A stretch of DNA of 64,000 nt from Pseudevernia furfuracea. Its lineage: Eukaryota > Ascomycota > Lecanoromycetes > Lecanorales > Parmeliaceae. The stretch spans positions 1 through 64,000 of the forward strand of contig JAIUPT010000023.1 in assembly GCA_022315425.1 (NCBI GenBank), in the 5' to 3' direction. Positions 53,524-63,222 of the stretch are shown here, piece after piece. Below the pieces are notes generated by a model. That model was not told the DNA's origin, ran no database searches, and saw only the letters and a list, made by a program, of their open reading frames with translations. Position numbers and translations under genes: made by a program. The stretch's first letter is position 1. Each line of letters begins with the position of its first letter.

Positions 53524-55038
53524 TTAACTTGTAATAATAGGAGATGGGACAGAATATATCAAAGTTGTTACTGAGTAATGTAAACCGTCTAGCACAGGGG
53601 CAGGATATATACCTAAAGCTACTGTAAATAAAGCCAAGGTTAATAAAATAGAAAATTCACGTTTATTAAGATCAGATATATTAACAATAAAAAATTTAGA
53701 ATATGACCCAGCGAATGCTATTCTGTTAAACATATATATAGTATAAGCAGCCGAAAAAATAATAGAGGAACTAGCTAAAGCACCCAATATAGGTAATCTT
53801 TCAAATGCTCCATATAGCGATAAGAATTCACCTACAAAGTTTAAAGTAAGAGGTACACCACAATTACCTAGACACAAAATAAATAAGATAACGGAAAATA
53901 CAGGCATCATTTGAGCTATACCCCTGTAATAGGTTATTAATCTAGTGGAAGATCTGTCATATAATACACCCCCAGCACAAATAAATAGTCCAGAAGAAAC
54001 AAATCCATGAGCTAATCCTAACGCTATACCACCTTCTATACCCTGTATTGTATTACTGAAAACACCCATAAGGTATACTGCAGCATGTGAAACGGATGAA
54101 TAAGCAATAAGTTCTTTAACATCAATAGTTCTTAACGTGCTTATGCTGGCATATACAATGGTAATAACACCAATTAAATATATTAAAAAAGTACAGTTTA
54201 TATAAGCTTTTGGCAGTAGAGGTAATATTAAGCGAAGTATACCATATAAACTTAATTTTAACACTATTCCGGCCAATATAATACTACCACTTAAAGGTGA
54301 TTCAACGTGAGCTTTTAGTAATCAAGTGTTCAAGAAAATAGTCGGTGTTTTAACTGCAAAAGCTATAAAAATACCCAGAAATAAAAAGAGCTGAGTATAA
54401 TAATTAAAATTTGTTTTATATAAAGCATCAAAATCAGTAGTTCCTGTTATTGAAGACATTGTTACAATGGATAATAATAGAAATAAGGAACCTAAAAGTG
54501 TGTATAAAAATAAATAAAAACTGGCTCTTACCCTGTTACTTGAACCAAATGATCCAATCAGTATGAATAAGGGAGGTAGAATACTTTCAAAAAATATATA
54601 GAATAATAAAATATCTAGCACTAAAAACACTGATAATAACAATGTCTCTAATAACAAAATGGTTATTAGATATGTTTTTAGGTTATGTGATATGGATGTT
54701 CAGTTTGACAATAATGAAACAGGCATTATTATCGTTGTAAGTAAAACAAAATATATAGATAGGCCATCCACTCCTAAATAAAAATTAAAATAGCTTATTT
54801 CGTGGTATTCTTGCACAAACTGAAATTGATTATTACTAAAATCATACAATGCGAATATAATTAAAGAAACAAATAAAGTACATATAGATGTTTGTAAGGC
54901 AATAGATTTAAGTTGTCTATTGCTTCAATCCGAAACTGTATTAACATCCGTAATAGTTATAGTTTTATTACGGTACATTTTTGTAGATATAAGAAATACA
55001 CCTATTATAGGTATCAATAATAAAAAGATTATTATCAT
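53524..55038 (-). CDS. nad4: NADH dehydrogenase subunit 4
   Basis: Complex I proton-pump subunit of 504 residues. Start ATG 55038 (MIIIFLLLIPIIGVFLIST). Conserved blocks are LGVDGLSIYFVLLTTIIMPV, FYIFFESILPPLFILIGSFG, GSLFLLLSIVTMSSITGTTD, FLNTWLLKAHVESPLSGSII, ELIAYSSVSHAAVYLMGVFS and LGNCGVPLTLNFVGEFLSLY. One exon in one frame, with TGA as Trp. Decayed pieces of it occur at 57230-57420 and 59505-59600. Confidence 0.96.
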
Positions 55039-56092
55039 GAAAAAGAAAAACTGAGATATATTTACCACACAATCCCCTTTTTTATCTGTTATAGTCGCCT
55101 AAAAAACAAAGTAACTAGCAAAACAAATCGTATATTACGTATAGCTTTCTATAATTTGTTATTGTTGTTGCGAAACATCACATATATATATATGATTTTC
55201 TATAAATAGAGATAAAAATACTTATATTTTTAGATAAAGCTATAGGATGTAAGTTAAGGAGCTTGTCATATTATTGCATTTGCATTTGCATTGATATTAT
55301 TTCTTGTTTTATGCCACCTCATTTTTTAAGGTTCCTAAAACATCAAGAAAGGGATAAGTGAATATGATTACATAAACACCAGTTAACAGGAAACCGCCCC
55401 TCTTGCCTGAATTCTATCACTTATATAACTAGGATAACGAATAAAAACAGACTAGGATTATCGAATTAAAATAAGAGTTTCACTCTTAGATATACGCGAT
55501 ATTTTTTTTTTTGGGGGGGGGGGGGGTGATGCCATGTTTTTGTTCCACAATCACAAGCAACTCCATAGATTACACCCTGCTTTCTTATGACTATACTAAT
55601 AAATTAATTATTACTTAATTATCGATGCCCCGCCACGCCACGTGAGCATCTGTGATAATCCGCCATGTTATTAAAATACTAGCCGTATTAAATTATTGCC
55701 TCCTTACGTCCTATAATAAGTAATACAAAAGGTATAATTTTTATATTTATTATTTAATTATACGTTTAGACGCTACTACCTCATTATGCAAGTGTTTTTA
55801 CGTGTAACACCTATTATACAAAACATGTTGCTAATTTTTTGCTTTAAGCTACGTTATAATATACTCCTCCCCTATTCTCACATTAGTATTAAATACTAAC
55901 AATGAAAATTATGTACATAATTTTCTTTTACTCATAGAAGTTGTAGAAAAGGGACAAATCTAAAATTCATCACACAAATTACATATTGTAGAAATACATC
56001 TAAAAATCAAATACAAAAGAAAAAAGCTATCGCATATGTATAAAAACAATAATACACTAATTACTATTGTTTTCGGTGCTATTGATGTTGTA
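55039..56092. other. Spacer upstream of nad4
   Basis: No recognised gene. A G14 run lies at 55513-55526. Sequence 55330-55420 resembles 1180-1270 upstream of nad4L. The 3' side (55960-56030, 'tagaaatacatctaaaaatc') belongs to a family also found at 58270 and 59890, downstream of cox1-tail ORFs. A frame at 55960-56214 (MIKLFVIVVIKLLILNTCLL) is hydrophobic and overlaps the zinc-ribbon ORF out of phase; probably not real. Confidence 0.5.
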
Positions 56093-56605
56093 CTAAGGAG
56101 CAGTATTAGAGTTATTTCAATCCCTGCAAGATCTAGAAGGGTCTTCACTGCTATCAGCAGGCATGTATTCAAGATGAGCAGCTTGATCACAACTATTACA
56201 AATAACTTTATCATTCACTGACTGAGTAATAGCCTCTTGCTCACAATATGTACAATCCAAAGACTCATATTTTTGTTGTGTCTCATGATACCAATTGTGA
56301 ACGTCTTTGTCACCGTGGTGTACATCGCCAAATTCATCAGGATTAAACCCATGATTTCCACATTTAGGGTCATCGTTACCAGTAGGTACCTCTGAAAGCA
56401 CAGAAGGATAATCCTGTAGCAGGGTTAAAGGGGGGGGGCAAGCATAGTATCATAACCATCAGAGTTATTACCGCCTTCAAAACCGAGATTGTCAGGGTCT
56501 TGACCATCTCCTGGACCGGTATTGATACTGTAAAGGTAAATGGGACTCTAAACGTGATTGGGACTCTAAACACCATTGGGACCATCTACGGGACCGTTAC
56601 TCATC
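56093..56605 (-). CDS. Unknown ORF with CxxC-x14-CxxC motif, broken by frameshifts
   Basis: Not recognised. The 3' part (56093-56401) is open: VPTGNDDPKCGNHGFNPDEF, GDKDVHNWYHETQQKYESLD, then CTYC and CNSC spaced by 14 residues, and EYMPADSSEDPSRSCRDWNN. The 5' part is a different phase from ATG 56588 (MSNGPVDGPNG, with two TAG in a repeated 'gtttagagtcccaat') containing INTGPGDGQDPDNLGFEGGN. A G9 run at 56430-56438 separates the phases. Cysteine spacing equals that of the 16912-17532 ORF. It is probably a decayed paralogue or member of a small family. Confidence 0.45.
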
Positions 56606-56757
56606 TTAAGTATAAGATCAGTATTACATGTATTTAACCATTCAATAAAAATGGCGTTGAACTCAGGCATATAGTTGAAAGATAATACTCCCTATAAAAG
56701 TATTAATAAAAGTAATTACAATAAACGGACATATGATAAAATAAAGTACTACACCTT

Positions 56758-56970
56758 TTAGCCTATTAAGCTACTTTGCAGAGGCAAGCTAGCAAAAGCA
56801 TGAGGGCGAGGCGGACTATTTAGTCCTCATTCCAGTGAGTTAAATGCTCTAGTTAAATATGTTTGTAATGTGTCACTACAGAATTGAGATGTCAGCCATG
56901 GATATCTAGATGCTAATAAGAAAATATGAACAACAGCGTAAGTAACTAAAAACCCAAGACAAGAGTAAAT
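56758..56970 (-). pseudogene. cox1 C-terminus remnant (plain tail)
   Basis: 71 codons: IYSCLGFLVTYAVVHIFLLA, SRYPWLTSQFCSDTLQTYLT, RAFNSLEWGLNSPPRPHAFA and SLPLQSSLIG with TAA. It has the normal fungal COX1 ending without an extension and is cut off upstream by a TAA. It looks like the ancestral cox1 3' end, now detached 3.3 kb from the working one. Confidence 0.88.
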
Positions 56971-57229
56971 TTATTCATACCTAATAATGGTCAGTTAGTA
57001 TGCGTTTGTATCAATAGTATATGGTTATTTTATTCAGGACTGAATAAATGCTTATAGTAAGTTACATCAAAGCATTTATCAAGTGATCTAAAATAAAACT
57101 ATCCAGCAATTTTATATTAATATATGGCTATAACAATTATACTGCTTGTAAAATAATTTTATTACTAGTGTATGGATGTCTTGTTTCTGTTTCACAATAA
57201 CAAGCAAGAACAAATAAATAACGTTGTAC

Positions 57230-57420
57230 ATTTAATAATTGAATAAAAGGAAGGGACAGAATATATTAAAGTTGTTAAATAATAAGTTAAATTTAATGAA
57301 TAATGTAAAGCGCCTATCAGCGGACAGGATATACTCCCAATGCTACCATAAATAAACCCAATCTTAATAAGACATAAAGTTTAGGTTTATTTAGATGAGA
57401 TGTATTTATAGATCTGTACA
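57230..57420 (-). pseudogene. nad4 3'-end remnant
   Basis: Aligns with 53535-53700 (ggacagaatatat..aaagttg; gcctatcag..ggacaggatatactccc) with many changes and no open frame. The flanking text 57150-57260 also matches the nad4 3' flank. Confidence 0.7.
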
Positions 57421-57626
57421 CAAATAGTATATATTTTAGAAACATAAACATCTACGCCTGGCACATAATTTATAGCTAATCTAAATATAATAGCTATAAA
57501 TATAAATAAAATAGCAAAAACAAAAATAGAAAAAGCAATTAGAAGAATTGTTGTAAATATTTTATGTAATAAATGGTATAATTGTGGCACGTATAATAAA
57601 GGATGAGTTGTTGGTGCTATCAACAT
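57387..57626 (-). CDS. Small hydrophobic ORF behind leader copy 2
   Basis: Not recognised. 79 codons: MLIAPTTHPLLYVPQLYHLL, then two hydrophobic segments (IFTTILLIAFSIFVFAILFI; FIAIIFRLAINYVPG) and a basic end. The first codons come from the repeated leader (ttgatagcaccaaca). It could be a small membrane protein or chance. Confidence 0.35.
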   Translation of the reverse strand: MLIAPTTHPLLYVPQLYHLLHKIFTTILLIAFSIFVFAILFIFIAIIFRLAINYVPGVDVYVSKIYTICVQIYKYISSK

Positions 57627-57680
57627 GCAATCCTGATATATGCATCGTAATCTAATTAAAGATAAAAGGGTGAAGGGATA
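57608..57680 (-). repeat. Shared 5' leader element, copy 2
   Basis: Copy of 23227-23297. The homology with the 59 kb copy continues upstream to about 57930 (gctttaaacttatatttagc and following). Confidence 0.85.
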
Positions 57681-57877
57681 GACTAATTGTTATGTATAGT
57701 AATGAACTAAGGTAAATTAGCAGCTGTAACTATAGTAGATAGCTAACTGGGGCTTTAAACTTATATTTAGCACAATTTACATATTATGAAAACACGCTTT
57801 AATGTGTATATAAAATGTTTACTTAAGTAAACACTAGCAATTGCTATTTTTAGAGGAATAAAGGACACTCTAGATTG

Positions 57878-57990
57878 GCACGAAAAGGCTACCGAATATA
57901 AAGCAAAAACCTAGGATAGTTGCTTTTAATGCTACGATAAAACTAAAAAAAATGTTAAAATGAAATGTGATGTATAGGCAAATATTTTTG
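57878..57990 (-). pseudogene. atp6 fragment
   Basis: Complement reads TCACATTTCATTTTAACATT ... GCAACTATCCTAGG, equal to atp6 S-H-F-I-L-T-F-F ... A-T-I-L-G-F with indels. Third trace of atp6 in the window. Confidence 0.7.
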
Positions 57991-58457
57991 ATCTATTTAG
58001 TTAATCGAATACTGCCCCTCCCTCTATCACTTCTTTTTGTTGTTATTGGATAATAAGTAAAAAGATACCCTTCTAAAACTAAAATAATAGATAAATGTAC
58101 GCAGCATCCTGTGAATGACCACCCTGTTTTATATCACCCCCCCCCTCTTTTATAACTAAACCGGTAACACTATATATTCGTAAAATTTTCTCATATCTTT
58201 ATATAGATATTATTTCTAACGAATTAACAATTGTCATTTTAATTATCACTGGTAGAGTCAGACAAATGTGTAATTCATTACACATACTGTAGAAACACAT
58301 ATAAATATCAAATACAAAACTAATTATCTAATTAATGATATAGATAAAAGGCCTCCTTTCTTCTTCGGAGAAGAAGAAAATGAAAAGATGAAGAGGCAAC
58401 AAATCAATTACTGACAAATTAACATAAGTTGTTTGTTATCTATTTTCCATTTTCTCT
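57991..58457. other. Spacer with duplicated 3' flank
   Basis: No gene. 58256-58440 is paralogous to 59875-60040 (agacaaatgtgtaat; taaaaggcctcctttcttct), the 3' flank of the two cox1-tail ORFs. Confidence 0.6.
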
Positions 58458-59027
58458 TCAAGATTTATAACTGTCTAATTTAGTTATCATGTCCTTGATG
58501 CTACTAATATCAGAACTACTCTTATGACCACCATCACAATTAAATTTTTCTATACATGTATTAACATGGGAATAATCTTTTGTAATTGATACATAAAAAC
58601 CTTTTATATGAATTAAATTAGAAACTTCTTTTGAAGCACTGTCATAAAGAGCGTTAAATACCATTGAATCATCGTTGGGACGCATACGAATATCAGAAAA
58701 AAGAACATCGTAATAATCTCTTGCGATTGATCTATAAAAACCTTCTGAAGTAACGTCAGAAAGAGGTTGAAATCTATACGGACTATCCAGGGGAAACATT
58801 TGAGAATAAATATGATGGCTCATATCTAATCTGGAAAGACTTCTTAGTGTGATTCCAGTTTGATCTCTTATGTGTAAATGATCTGCACCAAGGTGGGACA
58901 ATATTAAATCCTGAATATCCGCTGGAAAACTAGTTATAAGAGAAGCAATGTCTATAGATGCACTTTGTAAGGGTAAACTCACAAAAGCATGAGGTTTAGG
59001 CGGGCTGTTTAGGGTAAACTGTGTCAT
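58458..59027 (-). CDS. cox1-tail paralogue ORF
   Basis: 189 residues from ATG 59027. It starts MTQFTLNSPPKPHAFVSLPL, i.e. directly in the last conserved COX1 motif. It continues with the same extension as the working cox1 exon (SASIDIASLITSFPADIQDL; DSASKEVSNLIHIKG; ITKDYSHVNTCIEKFN; SIKDMITKLDSYKS) plus an extra ~45-residue middle block (TSEGFYRSIARDYYDVLFSD). Only 10-15 residues of COX1 remain, so it cannot be an oxidase subunit. It may be a displaced tail, or the extension may be a separate gene that became fused to cox1. Leader copy 3 sits just upstream. Confidence 0.7.
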   Translation of the reverse strand: MTQFTLNSPPKPHAFVSLPLQSASIDIASLITSFPADIQDLILSHLGADHLHIRDQTGITLRSLSRLDMSHHIYSQMFPLDSPYRFQPLSDVTSEGFYRSIARDYYDVLFSDIRMRPNDDSMVFNALYDSASKEVSNLIHIKGFYVSITKDYSHVNTCIEKFNCDGGHKSSSDISSIKDMITKLDSYKS

Positions 59028-59043
59028 GAAAAAAAATATTACA

Positions 59044-59114
59044 TTAAATGTTGGTGCTATCTATTGTGATATATGCATCGTAACCTAATTAAAGATAAAA
59101 GGGTTAAGGTATAA
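59044..59114 (-). repeat. Shared 5' leader element, copy 3
   Basis: Copy of 23227-23297, here 17 bp upstream of the tail ORF ATG. Homology with the 57.6 kb copy extends upstream to about 59400. Confidence 0.88.
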
Positions 59115-59399
59115 ACTTACGATTATGCATAATAGTGATAGCAGTAAGCTAAGGTAAATTAGTGGCTATGACTACAGTGGCTAGCTCAGGAGGCTTTAAA
59201 CTTACTTTTAGCACAAGTTACATACTATTAAAACACAACGCATAAGCAATTAAGCTGATACGCTTTAATGTAAATATAGAATGTTCACTTAAGTAACTAA
59301 GCTCTAGAGCTTACTAGATGTATAGGAATAAAAGATGCCCTAGATTGCTAAGCTACCTGATCTAAAGCAAAAACCTATGGTTCCCGAGAATAAACGGCA

Positions 59400-60036
59400 T
59401 AAAGTTGTATTATAATAGCAAAACCTAACTTATTTATATGGAAGTACATAAGATAGTAAATTAAGCCAAAACGTGTATAGGAATAAGCAAATATTTGCTT
59501 TTACACTATTGCCTGAAACAAAGGATCCAATCAATGTAAGAACATGAGGCAAAAACTAATGTTGAATACGCTTGAAAAGCTATAAATATAGCCAGAATAG
59601 TGAAAATCCCATCAATGAAAAGCTGAAAGAAAATAAAGCATTTTTATTGTTCTATAACTGTAATACCTTACCTTTGAAAGGTAAGGTATAAAATGATGAG
59701 AATACTCAGGGGTTAATAGGACGGCTTTAAGCCCTATAAGATATATGTCGTATAGAACCCTTCTCCGATTCACATCTTAGTCTTAAAGACTAAGATGTGA
59801 ACTATGTGCATATTTCCTAAAAAAAGGGATTGACAGCTTAATTATATAAGCTGTCAGTTATCTACAAAGTGCGTTCAGATTCAGACAAATGTGTAATGAA
59901 TTACACAAACTGTAGTAACACATATAAAAACCAAATACAAAACTAATTCTCTAATTAATGATGTAGATAAAAGGCCTCCTTTCTTAATAAGAAGAGGCAA
60001 CAAATCAATTACTGACAAATTAACATAAGTTGTCTG
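59400..60036. other. Fragment- and hairpin-rich spacer
   Basis: 59505-59600 resembles nad4 around 54340-54560 (gatccaatcaatgtaagaac; gctataaatatagccagaat). Perfect or near-perfect hairpins lie at 59672-59692 (taccttacctttgaaaggta), 59768-59803 (ttcacatcttagtctt / aagactaagatgtgaa) and 59829-59856 (gacagcttaa / ttataagctgtc). No ORF. Confidence 0.6.
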
Positions 60037-60900
60037 TTATCTTCTCCAAGCTTTATAACTCTCTAAGCTAGTTATCATGTCCTTGATGCTATTAATTTCA
60101 TGACTGCTCTTATGATGCGGACTACGCCCACTATTAAAATTTTCTATACATGCATTAACATGGGAATAATCTTTTGTAATTGATTCATATAAACCTTTTA
60201 TATGAATTAATTTAGAAATTTCTTTTGAAGCACTGTCTTCAAGAACTTGATATCCCACCGGTTCATCAGCGGGCAATACTTGAGTATAAATGATATGGAA
60301 CGCATCTAATACGGAAAGACTACTTAGTGTGATTGCAGTCTGATCTTTTATGTCTGAATGATTTGCGCCTAGCTGGCCCAGTATTAAATTATTAATATCC
60401 GTAGGAAAACTAGTTATAAGAGAAACAATGTCTATAGATGCACTTTGCACAGGTAAACTCACGAAAGCATGAGGCTTAGGCGGACTATTTAACCCCCACT
60501 CAAGTGAGTTAAATGATCTAATAAGATGGGTTTGTAGTAAGTCATAATAGAACTGTGGTGTTAATCAAGGATATCTTGATGTAGCTTTACCTTCTACTAA
60601 TTGAACATATAATATGTATAAGAACAATCAAGTAGCAATCACACTAATGATTGAACCAATACTACTTACTAAATTTCAACCTGCGAACGCATCAGCGTAA
60701 TCACTGATACGGCGTGGCATTCCTTGTAGACCTAAGAAATGTTGAGGGAAAAATGTCACATTCACTCCTGTAAATAATAACCAGAAATGTGCTTTACCTC
60801 ATGATCTGTTATAGTCTACACCGAGTATTTTAGGTATTCAGAAGTATCACGCACTGTATAGCGCAAACACAGCTCCCATACTTAATACATAATGAAAATG
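60037..60900 (-). CDS. cox1: Cytochrome c oxidase subunit 1, terminal exon with long extension
   Basis: Complex IV catalytic subunit, 287 residues of it here. H-F-H-Y-V-L-S-M-G-A-V-F continues with LYSAWYFWIPKILGVDYNRS, FFPQHFLGLQGMPRRISDYA and SFNSLEWGLNSPPKPHAFVS, L-P-V-Q-S. Normal COX1 ends within ~10 residues of this point. Here about 125 more follow (SASIDIVSLITSFPTDINNL; SITKDYSHVNACIENFNSGR; SIKDMITSLESYKAWRR) to TAG 60037. The exon is preceded by G at 60901 and joins the micro-exon T-Y-Y-V-V-A. Confidence 0.95.
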
Positions 60901-60960
60901 CAACTTATTTAAGGTAATTTATATAAGTTGTGGACTATATCTTTACCAGTAATAAATATA

Positions 60961-62025
60961 CTAGTTATCTTTAGGTAATAGATTTTTATTAACAAAAGGA
61001 ACCTTATACCATAAGGGCTTTTCATATTTAATTCAATCTATTACAAAGTCTGAATATATCTTATGCTCTATACTATGTTTAGGAAATATTTTATATTTTC
61101 TAATTGCTATAAAGGGTTTAATTTTAGTAACCCTATAGAACTTAATATCACAATATAGCCTATTATGCATAAAATAATCATATATAAAGAGCATATTATT
61201 AACGTTTTGAAATTTAAATGCAATAGATGTGAAGTTTTTAGGACCAGCTGAGCAAGAGGATTTTTTACGCACAAGAATTGACGGTTTACAATTTAATATG
61301 GTATTATCCAAATTTAATTTAGACGTATATTCATTATATTGGAATTCTAGATTACATTCTATTCTATTACCGGCGTAATTGAATACTATGCTACCGTCAG
61401 TATCTACTAAACCTGCTAAATACGGATCATATAAGCCAATGCTATAGTTGGCTTATATGCAGTTTACATTAAATAATTTACATGCCTCTTTAAAAGCAGG
61501 TACCTTAAGTCTTATTAAGCCATTAACATTTTTAATAATATGCATCATATCCTTTTTAGTAGATACTACATATGTAGAATAGGGTTTTTTTTTATCTGCT
61601 CTAATTCTACCAATATGTAAAAAATTTTGAATACGTCTTAATATTCTCATATCTCTATTATGTAGTTTAATTCTAATTTGTTTTAGAACTCTTTTCTTTT
61701 GGTCCAATCTGATATCAAAATTGCCATCTCCATCCATTATACCTGCAAATCAATTTCAAAATTTATCCTCTTCAAGATCTGGTAACTGACGTGTAGTCTC
61801 TGAGAATCCTTTACAGTTTTCTGCTGATTGTATACCTATAAGTCTAGGACTTATTGTAGTATTGTTATTTTGACTATCTAAAAGATTATTAATCTTACTG
61901 ACATCTAATTTATAAAGATAAAACGTATAAATAAATAGTAAACAATACACAAATGATATAGTTTCCAGCATATAGTCAGTTGCAAAATAATTCTTACTAG
62001 AAGATGAATTATTCAGGCCCATTTG
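60961..62025 (-). pseudogene. LAGLIDADG endonuclease in a cox1 intron, one nonsense codon
   Basis: The frame runs on from the micro-exon (Q-M-G-L-N-N-S). First motif WNWFAGIMDGDGNFDIRLDQ, second YLAGLVDTDGSIVFNYAGNR, tail LYCDIKFYRVTKIKPFIAIR, ending LLPKDN at 60961. One TAA interrupts the phase at 61453-61455. It sits at the edge of a small inverted repeat (atataagccaa ... ttggcttatat), probably an inserted hairpin. Group I signatures are at 61795-61835 (AATCAGCAGAAAAC; CTCAGAGACTACACG) and 60925-60945 (GATATAGTCCAC). Confidence 0.85.
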
Positions 62026-62043
62026 AGCAACTACGTAGTAAGT
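62026..62043 (-). CDS. cox1: Cytochrome c oxidase subunit 1, 18-nt micro-exon
   Basis: Encodes T-Y-Y-V-V-A, which precedes H-F-H-Y-V-L-S-M-G in COX1. It is preceded by ATCTG and ends in T, as expected for group I splice sites on both sides. The exon upstream (…H-D) lies beyond the window or beyond the 63 kb intron. Confidence 0.75.
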
Positions 62044-62080
62044 CAGATAGTAGTTAAATATTTAATCATATTTCTGTGCA

Positions 62081-62686
62081 CTAGTGTATAAGATCTGAAT
62101 GGGTTTCACAATTTAATTTAATTTTGGCAAATTCAGTTTTAAATGCATTAGCATACGACATTATATTATTATGGCTGCTGTATGAACCATCCGTACTAAT
62201 ACCGCGCATATGAAGTTGTATAATTCTGTTGATAATAGTATTATGTGTATCATGTACATGTTGTAAAGTAGGGTGTGTTAATAGCCCTTTAGCATTAAGT
62301 TTAGCTTCTAATGTATTATTAGCAGCCATAGTATTATATATCTGCTTATATGTATCGGTGATAGCCTCATTTAACCTTACATGCACATCATATAATACAT
62401 CCAATTGTTGCTTAGCTGTAACAGCTGTAATATCAAGTGTTTTTAAGAGTTCACCTGTTACGGTGTTTACGGTTTCCAAGTGATCAACCTCATTTGAAAC
62501 ATCTCCAACACACAAGATAGCTGGAATTAAAATATAATTAGGAGGAAGAAAAACAGCCTTTAATGTAATTTTAGTAAAGGCGTGTGCTTTAGGTGGTAAG
62601 CATGAAGGTCATGCGATGTACCTAATTATTGCAAACACTACACACATATTTAATATATGATTTAGGTTAATAATTAAGTAGTAAGT
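62081..62686 (-). CDS. Strongly diverged alternative cox1 terminal exon
   Basis: Open frame of 202 codons to TAA 62081, starting after ATCTG with T-Y-Y-L-I-I-N-L-N-H-I-L-N-M-C-V-V-F-A-I. Position by position this matches COX1 T-Y-Y-V-V-A-H-F-H-Y-V-L-S-M-G-A-V-F-A with changes at the heme/copper His residues, then jumps to CLPPKAHAFTKITLKAVFLP (compare SPPKPHAFVSLPLQS). A unique tail follows (VDHLETVNTVTGELLKTLDI; LHMRGISTDGSYSSHNNIMS). It cannot support oxidase function; it may be a relic exon or a new protein. The first ATG is at 62647. Confidence 0.55.
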
Positions 62687-62714
62687 CAGATCTTGTTATG
62701 TACATATTAAAAAG

Positions 62715-62890
62715 AATCATATATTAAATAATAAAACAAAGGCATTTAGATTTGTAATTGAGTATTGCATTAAGTAAAATATAAAAGCCTGAATAGATTA
62801 TAAACTGTTAATACTTAAGGCCAGTAGTATAAAGCCTAGATATGAAATTATACCGAACATATAAAGCAACACTACTCGAACAATACATTA
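62715..62890 (-). pseudogene. nad2 internal fragment
   Basis: Reads ISYLGFILLALSINSL-stop-SIQAFIFYLMQYSITN and LNAFVLLFNI, equal to nad2 residues around ISHLGFILLALSINSLESIQ (4940-4830). It is short and interrupted, inserted between a cox1 intron core and the alternative exon. Confidence 0.88.
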
Positions 62891-62919
62891 AGCTGCAAAA
62901 CTCACATACGACACTACTC

Positions 62920-63040
62920 ACGCAGTGGGTCGGACTATAACTTACCTAATTGTTTAACTTAATAAACTTTCGACTGTCACGTTTAGCCTCTACGGATCCT
63001 ACTCACTTGTATATTTTCAATTTAAACTCTAGAGTAAAAA
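62920..63040 (-). ncRNA. Group I intron core
   Basis: Minus strand GGATCCGTAGAGGCTAAACG, TGACAGTCGAAAG and, about 60 nt on, GTTATAGTCCGACC resemble P3/P7 segments. It lies 3' of the LAGLIDADG ORF and upstream of two possible acceptor sites (62687 and 62044). Confidence 0.6.
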
Positions 63041-63222
63041 AAGGTATTACAAGCTTTGGTTTCCACGGTATTATCTTATATTTTGTATCATCTTTTCCGC
63101 ATTTAGAAAAGATATAAGATTTCACCGTTAGCAATAGTTTATTAGTATTCTATTTTACTATTACCGAAAAGTGTATTAATCTTTCCATGGTGACAAGACA
63201 ACACGACACTTACTAAAGAAGC

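Noticed and set aside
55960..56214. 84-codon hydrophobic minus frame
   Set aside because: Overlaps the zinc-ribbon ORF in another phase and has no start context; kept only as a note in the spacer entry.
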